Part shown: positions 18,000-25,593 of the stretch, one piece after another
Layout of the letters: every line of letters starts with the position of its first letter
Numbering within the stretch: position 1 is the first letter of the stretch
Source of the DNA: Candidatus Poribacteria bacterium
GTDB taxonomy: Bacteria > Poribacteria > WGA-4E > WGA-3G
Length of the DNA stretch: 38,584 nt
Assembly: GCA_022821725.1 (NCBI GenBank)
Contig: JAJEDB010000148.1
Span: forward strand, 1-38,584
Reading direction: 5' to 3'
Program-made: the position numbers and the translations under genes
Notes under the pieces: model-generated
What the model was told of the DNA's origin: nothing
The model's input: only the letters and a program-made list of their open reading frames with translations
Databases searched by the model: none

Positions 18000-18027
18000 A
18001 GGCGTGCTTACAGAAGCACGCCTTTTT
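18000..18027 (+). terminator. Intrinsic terminator after the second sigma/propeller gene
   Basis: AGGCGTGCTT (18000-18009) pairs perfectly with AAGCACGCCT (18014-18023) around an ACAG loop and is followed by a T run to 18027. It starts 24 bases after the stop codon and separates the sigma gene from the barrel gene, which has its own promoter. Confidence 0.9.
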
Positions 18028-18078
18028 CGTTCTGTAAACGTGCTTTGTAAACCCATCGTTAAAACTTTCATACGCAAT

Positions 18079-18107
18079 TTGACAATGCCCACTTAAATTA
18101 TTATAAT
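18079..18107 (+). promoter_or_regulatory. Consensus sigma-70 promoter for the first barrel gene
   Basis: TTGACA (18079-18084), a 17-base spacer and TATAAT (18102-18107): a perfect consensus, 44 bases before the start codon. It lies directly after the terminator. This implies strong housekeeping expression of the barrel gene rather than ECF control. Confidence 0.85.
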
Positions 18108-18150
18108 AGTCTTTGAAACCCCAAAAACCATATATGCCCAGAAGATAAAC

Positions 18151-20109
18151 ATGAAATACATATTATATCTCATAGTCTTACTGCTGTTTATTATTGTATC
18201 CGTGCCAACGTCCGCTGAAACGCCAGACGGCACAATTCCTTTCGATTGCCCGGATATACCAATCCCCAAGTTTCAATTCCACTTCACCCGTGAACTGATT
18301 GCCCTCGCCGTTAGGACAATTCCCTTCACTACAGTGGACGATCTTTACATCCAAATTTACGATGATGCAGCAGGTATTTATGATACACTCGCGCAATACT
18401 ACGGCGAAACCTTGAAAGCAAAAAACTGGCACGGCATCCAGGCAGATGATAGGGTCGGACTCTATGTTCTCAACGGAGCCGCTATGCAAGGCACAGGTGC
18501 GGATAATACCTTTACGGGCATCTTTGCAGTCGTAAAAGGCAATCACGAAATCTATTTGCTCAACATCGTTGGGAATGTTCCAGCACAACAGGCGGGGCAG
18601 CTTCTGACGGATCTCGGCAAACTGGGTATTGAGGTCTCTGAATTGAAATCGTTACCCGCGTTGGAGATTGATAAACGATCTTTACCTTCCTCGACGGGGT
18701 TCCGCACTGCCGATGGTTCCCCAATCCATGAAGTTCAGATTAAAGGCAATCAGAAAATTGATCGGGCGGAGATTCTTGAAACGCTTGAAGCAGGTGACGA
18801 GGACATCAATAAAGCGGTGGAAGCACTGCGAAAAAAAATGGGGTACAGGTTAGAAGGCGTAGAAACATCGGTTAAACAGGAAGATGGCAAACAGATTGCG
18901 GTCATTACTGTGAAGGAACGTCCTTCGCAGTCTGCCGGCTTTTCTGGAGGGGGACCCATTATTCAGTTTAACCGTGTCACAGGTTGGGAACTCGGTGCTG
19001 AGATCGAAAATAGGTTTCCGGGTGCGCGTCTTTCAGATGGCACTTTGGCTTCAAAACTTTTTGGAAATATAGGTTACGGATTTGGGAATAGGCTCATCAA
19101 TTACGAGATTGGCGGAACAACACTGCCTTTTTTGGCATATACATACCGATCGGGAACAACGGGTCATGGAGATCCATCTGGCAAATGGTATCTCGGATTC
19201 AGAATGGATGCCAAAGTCTACCGTATCACAGACATCACGACACCGATTCTTACTGTCGTTGATGACTATGGTTCCGCTTATTATGGTTCCCCTTTTCGGC
19301 TGTTGTATAGCCTTTTCGGTGGATCGGATATCCATAATTATTATTCCAGAAGGGGATTTGAAATTGGCTTGCGGTGGGAAACGTTATTACGACCGGTGCC
19401 TACTTCCAGCCCGACGCACTTGGCAACGTTGACGTTTCTTGTTGAAAACCATGAGAGTCTGGAAAAAAGCACAGATTGGCATCTTTTCAATTGGCGTTCA
19501 ACCTCAAAGGCACGAGAAAATCCGGCGATAACGCATGGTCGAATGCGGAGCGTTATGTTTGAATACGATTTTAACATCCGCCGGAACTATCTCGGTTGGC
19601 ATAACACACTTTCGGTTGAATATAGCAGTCCTGCCTTCGGTTCGGATTTCGATTTTACGCGGTATCAGCTCCATCTTCGCTATGCCCATCCACTCGGTAA
19701 ACATGAGATACGGACGCGTGCAGTCGGCAGTTTTTCAACCGCATCCCTACCGATTCAACGCCAATTTACCATCGGGGGTCCAGGGGTCTTGAACGGCTAC
19801 CCGCTCTACGCTTTTGCTGGCGACCGTGGTTATCTCTTCAACCTCGAATATTTCTATCCTTTCCCGGAGCTGCCCGTCTGGCGAAACATGCCCTTCGATG
19901 TTGATTTTAATCTCTTTCTGGTGTTTTTCCTCGATGCAGGTCGAGCGTGGGACATAGATAACGAAACGTCCACGCTTGTGCCGAAGAGCGATGTGGGCAT
20001 CGGTTTCCATTTCGGTGAAAGTGATTCTTTTTTGCGGTTTAATGTTGCGAAGGCTTTTGAATCGGAACAAGGTGTGCAATTCAACGTTCTCTGGTTCTAT
20101 AGTTTTTAA
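18151..20109 (+). CDS. BamA/Omp85-like outer-membrane protein with one POTRA and a DUF4252-like N-terminal domain
   Basis: A 652-residue protein with a signal peptide (residues 1-24, hydrophobic core then VPTSAE). Residues about 30-175 form a domain shared with the paralogue at 23087. Its features (LAQYYGETLKAKNWHG, GIFAVVKGNHEIYLLNIVG) resemble DUF4252. One POTRA repeat follows at about 192-256 (IHEVQIKGNQKIDRAEILETL). The remainder is a D15-type 16-strand-like barrel: the loop-6 region reads GGPGVLNGYPLYAFAGDRGY near 545-565, and the chain ends in an aromatic Phe (WFYSF), the BAM targeting signal. A single POTRA is fewer than BamA's five, so a general assembly role is unlikely; a specific translocator or assembly partner fits better. 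The ribosome site is weak (AGAAG). Confidence 0.87.
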   Translation: MKYILYLIVLLLFIIVSVPTSAETPDGTIPFDCPDIPIPKFQFHFTRELIALAVRTIPFTTVDDLYIQIYDDAAGIYDTLAQYYGETLKAKNWHGIQADDRVGLYVLNGAAMQGTGADNTFTGIFAVVKGNHEIYLLNIVGNVPAQQAGQLLTDLGKLGIEVSELKSLPALEIDKRSLPSSTGFRTADGSPIHEVQIKGNQKIDRAEILETLEAGDEDINKAVEALRKKMGYRLEGVETSVKQEDGKQIAVITVKERPSQSAGFSGGGPIIQFNRVTGWELGAEIENRFPGARLSDGTLASKLFGNIGYGFGNRLINYEIGGTTLPFLAYTYRSGTTGHGDPSGKWYLGFRMDAKVYRITDITTPILTVVDDYGSAYYGSPFRLLYSLFGGSDIHNYYSRRGFEIGLRWETLLRPVPTSSPTHLATLTFLVENHESLEKSTDWHLFNWRSTSKARENPAITHGRMRSVMFEYDFNIRRNYLGWHNTLSVEYSSPAFGSDFDFTRYQLHLRYAHPLGKHEIRTRAVGSFSTASLPIQRQFTIGGPGVLNGYPLYAFAGDRGYLFNLEYFYPFPELPVWRNMPFDVDFNLFLVFFLDAGRAWDIDNETSTLVPKSDVGIGFHFGESDSFLRFNVAKAFESEQGVQFNVLWFYSF

Positions 20110-20166
20110 TCGGATATGGCATTCAAAATGGGAATCAACGCTGTCATCTATTCGCTCACGCACTAA
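20110..20166 (+). pseudogene. 3' relic of a DUF4159 gene
   Basis: Directly after the barrel gene's stop codon, in the same frame, the DNA encodes SDMAFKMGINAVIYSLTH and a stop. The intact DUF4159 protein at 25594-26322 ends SNAALQMGINAVVYALTH. The match covers the last 18 residues with 12 identities and includes the stop position. In the second gene set a DUF4159 gene follows the barrel gene, so this fragment is best explained as what remains after deletion of most of an equivalent gene here. Confidence 0.75.
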
Positions 20167-20202
20167 ATACAGTGAGTTCCATAGGGCGTTTTTGAAAAAA
20201 AA

Positions 20203-20231
20203 TGCAACCTTTGGGGACCTAAGTCTCGTCA
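20203..20231 (+). promoter_or_regulatory. ECF-type promoter motif between the first barrel gene and the PA14 gene pair
   Basis: TGCAACCTTT (20203-20212), a 14-base spacer, then CGTCA (20227-20231), followed by CCCTAATCA like the copies near 2284 and 2545. The next gene starts 334 bases downstream, with a repeat remnant and a second, weaker motif between. It may be the original promoter displaced by the repeat. Confidence 0.6.
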
Positions 20232-20258
20232 CCCTAATCATAGGCGGTTAAATTTTTT

Positions 20259-20392
20259 AGTGAAGCCAAACGCTCTGGGGCAAAAATGCGTTGGGTTTCA
20301 CTCGGGGTTTGGTAATCTCAGGTTTCTATTTGTCAGTTGTAATTTCTCTGCTTTGTGTCGTTCTTAGTAATTTTTCGTTCAACCCAACCTAC
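20259..20392. repeat. Remnant of the GTAGGTTGGGT inverted-repeat element
   Basis: AGTGAAGCCAAACGC (20259-20273) pairs with GCGTTGGGTTTCACT (20288-20302) with two mismatches, and ACCCAACCTAC (20382-20392) matches the right end of the element at 14332-14573. The left end is not recognisable, so this looks like a decayed or truncated copy. It accounts for much of the 455-base gap 20110-20564, which holds no other gene. Confidence 0.6.
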
Positions 20393-20451
20393 AAAAATCT
20401 GTTTTTTATCAAATTCATGTCCCGGTAATATAAGGTAGTTTGAAAAAAAGA

Positions 20452-20480
20452 TGCAACTTTTTGGGAACTCGTTTGTAGTA
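20452..20480 (+). promoter_or_regulatory. Degenerate ECF-type promoter motif proximal to the PA14 gene pair
   Basis: TGCAACTTTT (20452-20461), a 14-base spacer, then TAGTA (20476-20480). The upstream flank GTTTGAAAAAAA matches that of the motif at 20203. The -35 box is good, but the -10 box departs from CGTCA, so activity is doubtful. The start codon is 85 bases downstream. Confidence 0.35.
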
Positions 20481-20502
20481 ATATAAGGGATATATTTGTA
20501 GG

Positions 20503-20528
20503 CGGGATCTCCGAATCCCGACCTCTTT
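20503..20528 (+). terminator. Possible attenuator or terminator hairpin in the PA14 leader
   Basis: CGGGAT (20503-20508) and ATCCCG (20515-20520) form a six-base stem with loop CTCCGA, followed by ACCTCTTTTT. It lies between the proximal promoter motif and the start codon at 20565, so it could attenuate transcription. The words around it could equally be another dispersed repeat. Confidence 0.35.
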
Positions 20529-20564
20529 TTAGATGCACCCATCTCAAACACATGAGGATACCCA

Positions 20565-21725
20565 ATGCGAAGACACACAAATCGAGCTTTATTGATATCC
20601 TTCGCGCTCCATGTCGTGGCGATGTTAGCGATCTCACCTTTTCTCGTGAATCATTTCACTGCAGAGAAAGAGCGTATATCGGCTGAGATATTGGAACCGG
20701 AATCCGAGAAGCCTGTGAGACGACGGGTTTTACCGACGCGTTCGCCTGTAGTGCCACAAGTGAGCGACAGCGAATCATCCCCCGCTTCTCCGGCTTCGCC
20801 GACGTATGCGCCAGAGGTGAGCGTTCCTGAGGCACCCGTTCACGCCGATGTAACTCCTGACATCGTTACGCACACCGACCTTCCCGAAGCAGATGCCCCG
20901 AGTCCTGTCTCCAACGCCAGTTTTGGGAAAGATGGAACACTCGCGGGTCCCGTTGTGATTGCGGGACAGCGAGGTATCGGGGTTGGTGGACTCGGACACG
21001 GCGGATATGGGAACGGAAAACACTTCGGCCACGGAACAGGCGTATCGGAGGTCGGACTTGAATCGCTTGATACTGTAGCAGGACTCGGTATTTTCGACAC
21101 AGGCGTGATGCCCGGACACGGATTAATCGGGCAGGTTTATGTCCCCGGTATCACGATTGAGCGGATGCCGGATTTCGGGGATTTCACACCGATCTATACC
21201 TTTATTGCGGCAAATTTAGATGTCCCTGTAAGAGAATATACCAAAGGGTTTCCTACACCAGAGATGCAGACTGTTGTTGAGGATTTCGCGATTCGTTTCC
21301 GCGGCGTATTGGCTGTAGATACGCCCGGGAGATACACATTCTGGCTCTTATCGGATGATGGCTCGAAGTTATACATTGACGACGCCCTCGTTATTGATAA
21401 CGATGGAGTTCACAGCATAAGGCGTAGCAAGGGACAGAAGAATCTGTCAGCAAATACCAAGGTATCGTGGGAAATCAGTGGATACGACTTCATGGATATG
21501 GGTAAACGCGGAAGTATGGAGTTAACGGCAGGCACACATCCGTTTGAACTTCAATACTTCCAAGGTCCGGCTACTGAAATCGCGCTTCAATGGTTCTACC
21601 AACCGCCAAATTCCCATAGACAGATCGTCCCCGCTGAAGTTATCTATCGTCCTGGTAAGGCGCGCGTGCCAGATGCCCTGAAGAAACTACAGCAACGGCT
21701 TGAGCACATTGAAAAGGTAGAGTAA
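20565..21725 (+). CDS. PA14-domain envelope protein with TonB-like N-terminus, first of pair
   Basis: A 386-residue protein. A short basic start (MRRHTNRALL) is followed by one hydrophobic helix at about 9-30. A Pro/Ser/Glu-rich stretch at about 45-115 then gives a TonB-like layout (inner-membrane anchor plus periplasm-spanning linker). A Gly-rich segment at about 133-165 (GVGGLGHGGYGNG) leads into a PA14 domain at about 225-365, recognisable by FAIRFRGVLAVDTPGRYTFW and the core SDDGSKLYIDDALV. PA14 domains often bind carbohydrate. The C-terminus is a short charged helix. No TonB C-terminal domain is present. The ATG at 20565 follows GAGG. The stop and the next start are one base apart, so the two paralogues are translationally coupled. 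Surface-glycan binding is inferred, not shown. Confidence 0.8.
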   Translation: MRRHTNRALLISFALHVVAMLAISPFLVNHFTAEKERISAEILEPESEKPVRRRVLPTRSPVVPQVSDSESSPASPASPTYAPEVSVPEAPVHADVTPDIVTHTDLPEADAPSPVSNASFGKDGTLAGPVVIAGQRGIGVGGLGHGGYGNGKHFGHGTGVSEVGLESLDTVAGLGIFDTGVMPGHGLIGQVYVPGITIERMPDFGDFTPIYTFIAANLDVPVREYTKGFPTPEMQTVVEDFAIRFRGVLAVDTPGRYTFWLLSDDGSKLYIDDALVIDNDGVHSIRRSKGQKNLSANTKVSWEISGYDFMDMGKRGSMELTAGTHPFELQYFQGPATEIALQWFYQPPNSHRQIVPAEVIYRPGKARVPDALKKLQQRLEHIEKVE

Positions 21726-21726
21726 A

Positions 21727-22899
21727 ATGCGAAGGTATACCAATCGTGCTTTATTAATATCACTTGCGCTCCACATAGGATTGCTGTTGGCGCTCTCGCC
21801 GTTTCTTGTGAATCATTTCACTGCGGAGACAGAGAGCATATCGGTCGAAATATTAGAACCGGAATCCGAGCAGCTCGTGAGACAACGGGTTTTGCCGCCA
21901 CGCACCCCGGTGGTGCCACAGGTGAGTGAGACGGAATCAGCCCCCGCTTCTCCGGCTTCACCGACGTATGCCCCAGAGGTGACCGTCCCGAAAGCCCTCG
22001 TTCATGCCGATGTAATTCCCGATGTCGTCACGCACGCCGATCTTCCACAATCAGAGACTCCGAGTCCTGTCGCTAACGCCAGTCTTGGTGAGGATGGAAC
22101 ACTTGCAGGTCCCGTTGTCCCTGAAGGACAGCGGGGCACCGGGGTTGGGGGACCTGGGCACCGTGGACGTGGGACCGGGGGATATGGGAACGGAACACAC
22201 TTTGCCAAAGGGACAGGCGCAGCGGATGTTGGACTCGCAACGCTTGAGGGCATAGGTACAGGACTCGGTATTTTTGACACAAATGTGATAACTGGACATG
22301 GATTAATCGGTGAAGTTTACGTCCCGGGTGGCCCGATCTATCGGATGCCGAATTTCGACCTTTTGACCCCTATCTATACCTTCGTCACACCAAACTTAGA
22401 TATCGCTAAACGAGACTACACCGAGGGATTTCCGACATCAGAAAGGCAACATATTGTTGAGAATTTTGCAATCCGATTCCGAGGGGAGTTAGCGATTGAC
22501 ACACCCGGGGTGTACCACTTCGGGCTTTACTCAGATGACGGTGCGAAACTATATATCGATGGGGCGCTTGTTGTGGACAACGATGGAATTCACGAGGGTA
22601 GCGGAAAGAGTAAGCGCATAACGCTCTCCAAAGGTATATATCCCGTTGAGATTCAATATTTCCAGGGACCCCGATACTCTATCGCGCTACAGTGGTACTA
22701 TGCCCCCCCGAATGAACCTTATTCTGAGAGCAAGCGTTCCGTTTCAATAACACTCCCGGCATGGCGTTTGCACTCGGAGGAATATATACTCGGCAGGATT
22801 GTGCCACCGGAAGTTATCTATCGCCCCGGCAAACCGCGCGTTCCAGAAGCATTGAGAAAACTCCAACAACGCCTGAAAGATATTGACAACGCACATTGA
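21727..22899 (+). CDS. PA14-domain envelope protein with TonB-like N-terminus, second of pair
   Basis: A 390-residue tandem duplicate of the preceding protein, with nearly the same N-terminal helix (residues 9-30), the same Pro-rich linker and a longer Gly-rich segment at about 133-165. The PA14 core reads SDDGAKLYIDGALVVDNDG near 269-287. Two local differences stand out. It lacks the roughly 25-residue insertion after the PA14 core of the first copy. It gains about 25 residues (YSESKRSVSITLPAWRLHSE) before the shared ending VIYRPGK-x-RVPEAL. The pattern indicates duplication followed by loop divergence, perhaps changing ligand. The ATG overlaps the end of the upstream gene within four bases, behind AAAGGTAG. 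It probably shares its transcript with the downstream barrel gene. Confidence 0.8.
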   Translation: MRRYTNRALLISLALHIGLLLALSPFLVNHFTAETESISVEILEPESEQLVRQRVLPPRTPVVPQVSETESAPASPASPTYAPEVTVPKALVHADVIPDVVTHADLPQSETPSPVANASLGEDGTLAGPVVPEGQRGTGVGGPGHRGRGTGGYGNGTHFAKGTGAADVGLATLEGIGTGLGIFDTNVITGHGLIGEVYVPGGPIYRMPNFDLLTPIYTFVTPNLDIAKRDYTEGFPTSERQHIVENFAIRFRGELAIDTPGVYHFGLYSDDGAKLYIDGALVVDNDGIHEGSGKSKRITLSKGIYPVEIQYFQGPRYSIALQWYYAPPNEPYSESKRSVSITLPAWRLHSEEYILGRIVPPEVIYRPGKPRVPEALRKLQQRLKDIDNAH

Positions 22900-23086
22900 A
22901 GGCATCCAACGCGAAAACCAAGCTTCCCATAAGTAGTGAAGGGACTCTTGAGGAATGCACCCCAGCAAGGTAAATTAGAAAATGAAACCCAAAACCGTAG
23001 TTCGTAACGAAGTGCAGAGCGGATTTAAGGAAGGGACATCAAAGTTTCAAATGCACGTCGTTTCTCCGCAAGGTAAAATTAAAAAG

Positions 23087-25498
23087 ATGAAATATACGAT
23101 TACAAAAATATCGATAGCATTTCTGCTTCTCATTAATCTCGCAGCACACTCACAGTCCACTAACGGCACTGTTGCCTTTAATTGTCCGCATCTGCCACCC
23201 TCTGAATTCCAGTTTAATTTGGACAGGCGTGTGATTGCCCTCGTGATGGAGGATCCGACTTCCACTATCGCACCCTTGTTTAACACTATAGACACCTTAC
23301 GTCTCCGCAGTTACCGAGGTCGATCTGTCAATCTTAAGGAAGTCGTTCAATATTACGGAGAAGTTCTAAAAGGGCGCGGTTGGAAGGTATTAGGACACCC
23401 CCCTCAAGATAACATCGAAGACGACAATTTTCATCTCTATACCCTCCAAGTAAATGCGCCCCTTCAGGGGATCTTCGTTATCGTTAAAAGTGGCGATGAT
23501 GTGTATCTGATAAATATCGTTGGTGAAATCCCGAAAAAGCAGCTTGGTGCGCTGCTCCTCAATCTCCACCAACTCGGCATTGAGATTCCTGAACTGATGT
23601 CGCTGAAACCGCGCGATCTGGAAGTCGCGCCCCCTCCACCGCTCCCGACACCGGAAGTTGTGGATCCAACGCCAGAACCTCCCGTTACAACTGATACTTC
23701 TGAAGAGGGATCCCCATCGCTACAAGAAATCCAAGAACTAGCAAAGTCATGGAATTGGATGTTTGATGGTGAGCAAATTCACGACATTCAAATCCAAGGG
23801 GTCGAGGGGATTGATAGTTCCAACATTATGAAAATCCTTGAAAATGGATCTGGCGATGTCACGGAGCTCATGCCTATTCTGACCAGCGTTCTCCTGAACA
23901 GTTCTAAAAAGGCATCTCTACGCGTCGAAGAAAAGGGTGCCAAACGCCTTGGGATAATCACCGTGGAAGATATTCCTATGACACGCACCCTGTCAGTGCT
24001 GAAATCTCTGAAGATTTCTGGTTCTGATGTTAATCGCGTCCATAATACATTTAGCACGTTGGTTTCCCAAGGATCAGCCTCTCAAATTCCAGCCGTAGGC
24101 ACACGGTTTTTAGCGGGGGATGTGCCTATCCACGAAATACGTATCCAAGGGAATCAGAAGATATCGGATGCCCAAATTCAACAGACGCTCGAAAACAGTT
24201 CTGAAGATATCGAACAAGCCCTCAAAACCCTGTATAAAGCGATGCCTTATTTTGAGGAGGTCAACCTACAAATCAATGAAGAAAATTCCAAATACATCGC
24301 GACGATTACTGTTGATGAGAAACCGCTTTCAAATACGTATCTCGGTCTCAATCCGCCCCTACGTCTCGGATTCAATCGAGTGACGGGATGGGAAATCGGA
24401 ACGGGTTTTGAACTTGGCAAACGAAAGGATATCGGGCCCCTCTGGGCGTGGAGTGTCAGAAATTCAACGACCGATCAAAATTCAAATCTCTTTGGGAAGG
24501 CGAGTTATGCGTTCGGCAATCCACACATCCATTATCGCATGGGGGGGACTGCGAATTGGGGAAAACCCTATATCTGGAATCTCGGACTCACAGCGCAAAT
24601 TCACCGCCTCACAGATGCGGTTGCTCCTGAAATGTTTCCGAACTACAATGAGAATGAATCTATTGTTCAGCGTGTTGTTGGGATACCCGACCTTCAAAAT
24701 TACTATCTGCGACAAGGGGCTGAGCTCGCCGTGCGATGGGCCCCGGTGATGCCGACCCACGCGTTCAAATTGGCACTGGTTACAGAATCCCATGCGAGTC
24801 TGCAGAAAAGCACGGATTGGTTTATCGCCAATTGGGGCTCGCACCTTCGGGTCAGGGAAAATCCACCCATACTCCCCGGTCAGATGCGAAGCCTCACCTT
24901 CCAATACGATTTCAGGACGCGAACAAATGCCTTGGGATGGCACAATACACTTCTCGTCGAACATAGCAACGCCGCCGTAGGCTCCGATTTCGATTTCACA
25001 CGCCTGCTGTTGCACCTTCGGTATGCTTTCCGACTACAGAATAACCGAATCCGAACTCGGTTCCTGTTTGGGTTTTCCGATTCAACGCTCCCAATTCAAC
25101 GCCAATTTATCATTGATGGGATAGAAGGACTCCGAGGGTATTCTTGGAGAAAACAGGAGGGTGAATCTGAAGGTCCACTCACTTACAAGAGCGGACATAC
25201 CTCTTCTCCATACACGTTCGCAGGAGACCGGGGGTTTCTACTCAACGTCGAATACCATTATCGTTTGCCCAACCTATCGAGTTGGTTTTTTTTCAAAAAC
25301 GCATTTGCGATTATTTTCTTTGATGAGGGGCAGGTCTGGAATGTATCCGGTCCAGCATATACCTTCGATCCGAAAGGAAATATCGGCATCGGTTTACAAG
25401 TTGGGGAAGATAGCTCCATTTTCCGACTCAACATCGCAAGAGCCTTTGAATCTGGCAAAGGTGTCCACGTCACGACAGTTTGGTCCAAAAGTTTTTAA
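23087..25498 (+). CDS. BamA/Omp85-like outer-membrane protein with two POTRA repeats and a DUF4252-like domain
   Basis: An 803-residue paralogue of the barrel protein at 18151. ATG 23087 is chosen over an in-frame ATG at 22982 because it begins directly at a signal peptide (MKYTITKISIAFLLLINLAA). Residues about 25-180 hold the DUF4252-like domain (VVQYYGEVLKGRGWKV, GIFVIVKSGDDVYLINIVGE). A Pro-rich linker (PPPPLPTPEVVDPTPEPP) near 180-205 is absent from the paralogue. Two POTRA-like repeats follow at about 225-295 (IHDIQIQGVEGIDSSNI) and about 345-410 (IHEIRIQGNQKISDAQI). The barrel occupies the rest, with GIEGLRGY at the loop-6 position near 680 and a terminal Phe (VWSKSF). The extra POTRA suggests lineage-specific duplication or, in the shorter paralogue, loss. 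DUF4159 follows. Confidence 0.86.
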   Translation: MKYTITKISIAFLLLINLAAHSQSTNGTVAFNCPHLPPSEFQFNLDRRVIALVMEDPTSTIAPLFNTIDTLRLRSYRGRSVNLKEVVQYYGEVLKGRGWKVLGHPPQDNIEDDNFHLYTLQVNAPLQGIFVIVKSGDDVYLINIVGEIPKKQLGALLLNLHQLGIEIPELMSLKPRDLEVAPPPPLPTPEVVDPTPEPPVTTDTSEEGSPSLQEIQELAKSWNWMFDGEQIHDIQIQGVEGIDSSNIMKILENGSGDVTELMPILTSVLLNSSKKASLRVEEKGAKRLGIITVEDIPMTRTLSVLKSLKISGSDVNRVHNTFSTLVSQGSASQIPAVGTRFLAGDVPIHEIRIQGNQKISDAQIQQTLENSSEDIEQALKTLYKAMPYFEEVNLQINEENSKYIATITVDEKPLSNTYLGLNPPLRLGFNRVTGWEIGTGFELGKRKDIGPLWAWSVRNSTTDQNSNLFGKASYAFGNPHIHYRMGGTANWGKPYIWNLGLTAQIHRLTDAVAPEMFPNYNENESIVQRVVGIPDLQNYYLRQGAELAVRWAPVMPTHAFKLALVTESHASLQKSTDWFIANWGSHLRVRENPPILPGQMRSLTFQYDFRTRTNALGWHNTLLVEHSNAAVGSDFDFTRLLLHLRYAFRLQNNRIRTRFLFGFSDSTLPIQRQFIIDGIEGLRGYSWRKQEGESEGPLTYKSGHTSSPYTFAGDRGFLLNVEYHYRLPNLSSWFFFKNAFAIIFFDEGQVWNVSGPAYTFDPKGNIGIGLQVGEDSSIFRLNIARAFESGKGVHVTTVWSKSF

Positions 25499-25593
25499 GA
25501 GTAGACGAAATTCGTCCTTTGTGGTACACTCTTGCTCAGAGCAGGGACCTCAATTTTACCGAGACGTTGGACCGACCTTCAAGCCGAAAAAAA

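Noticed and set aside
22982..23086. Longer N-terminus for the second barrel protein
   Set aside because: It would place 35 charged residues before an evident signal peptide, which would prevent normal export.
25480..25593. Longer N-terminus for the DUF4159 protein overlapping the upstream barrel gene
   Set aside because: The extension precedes a clean signal peptide and overlaps coding sequence in another frame; the start at 25594 is more sensible.
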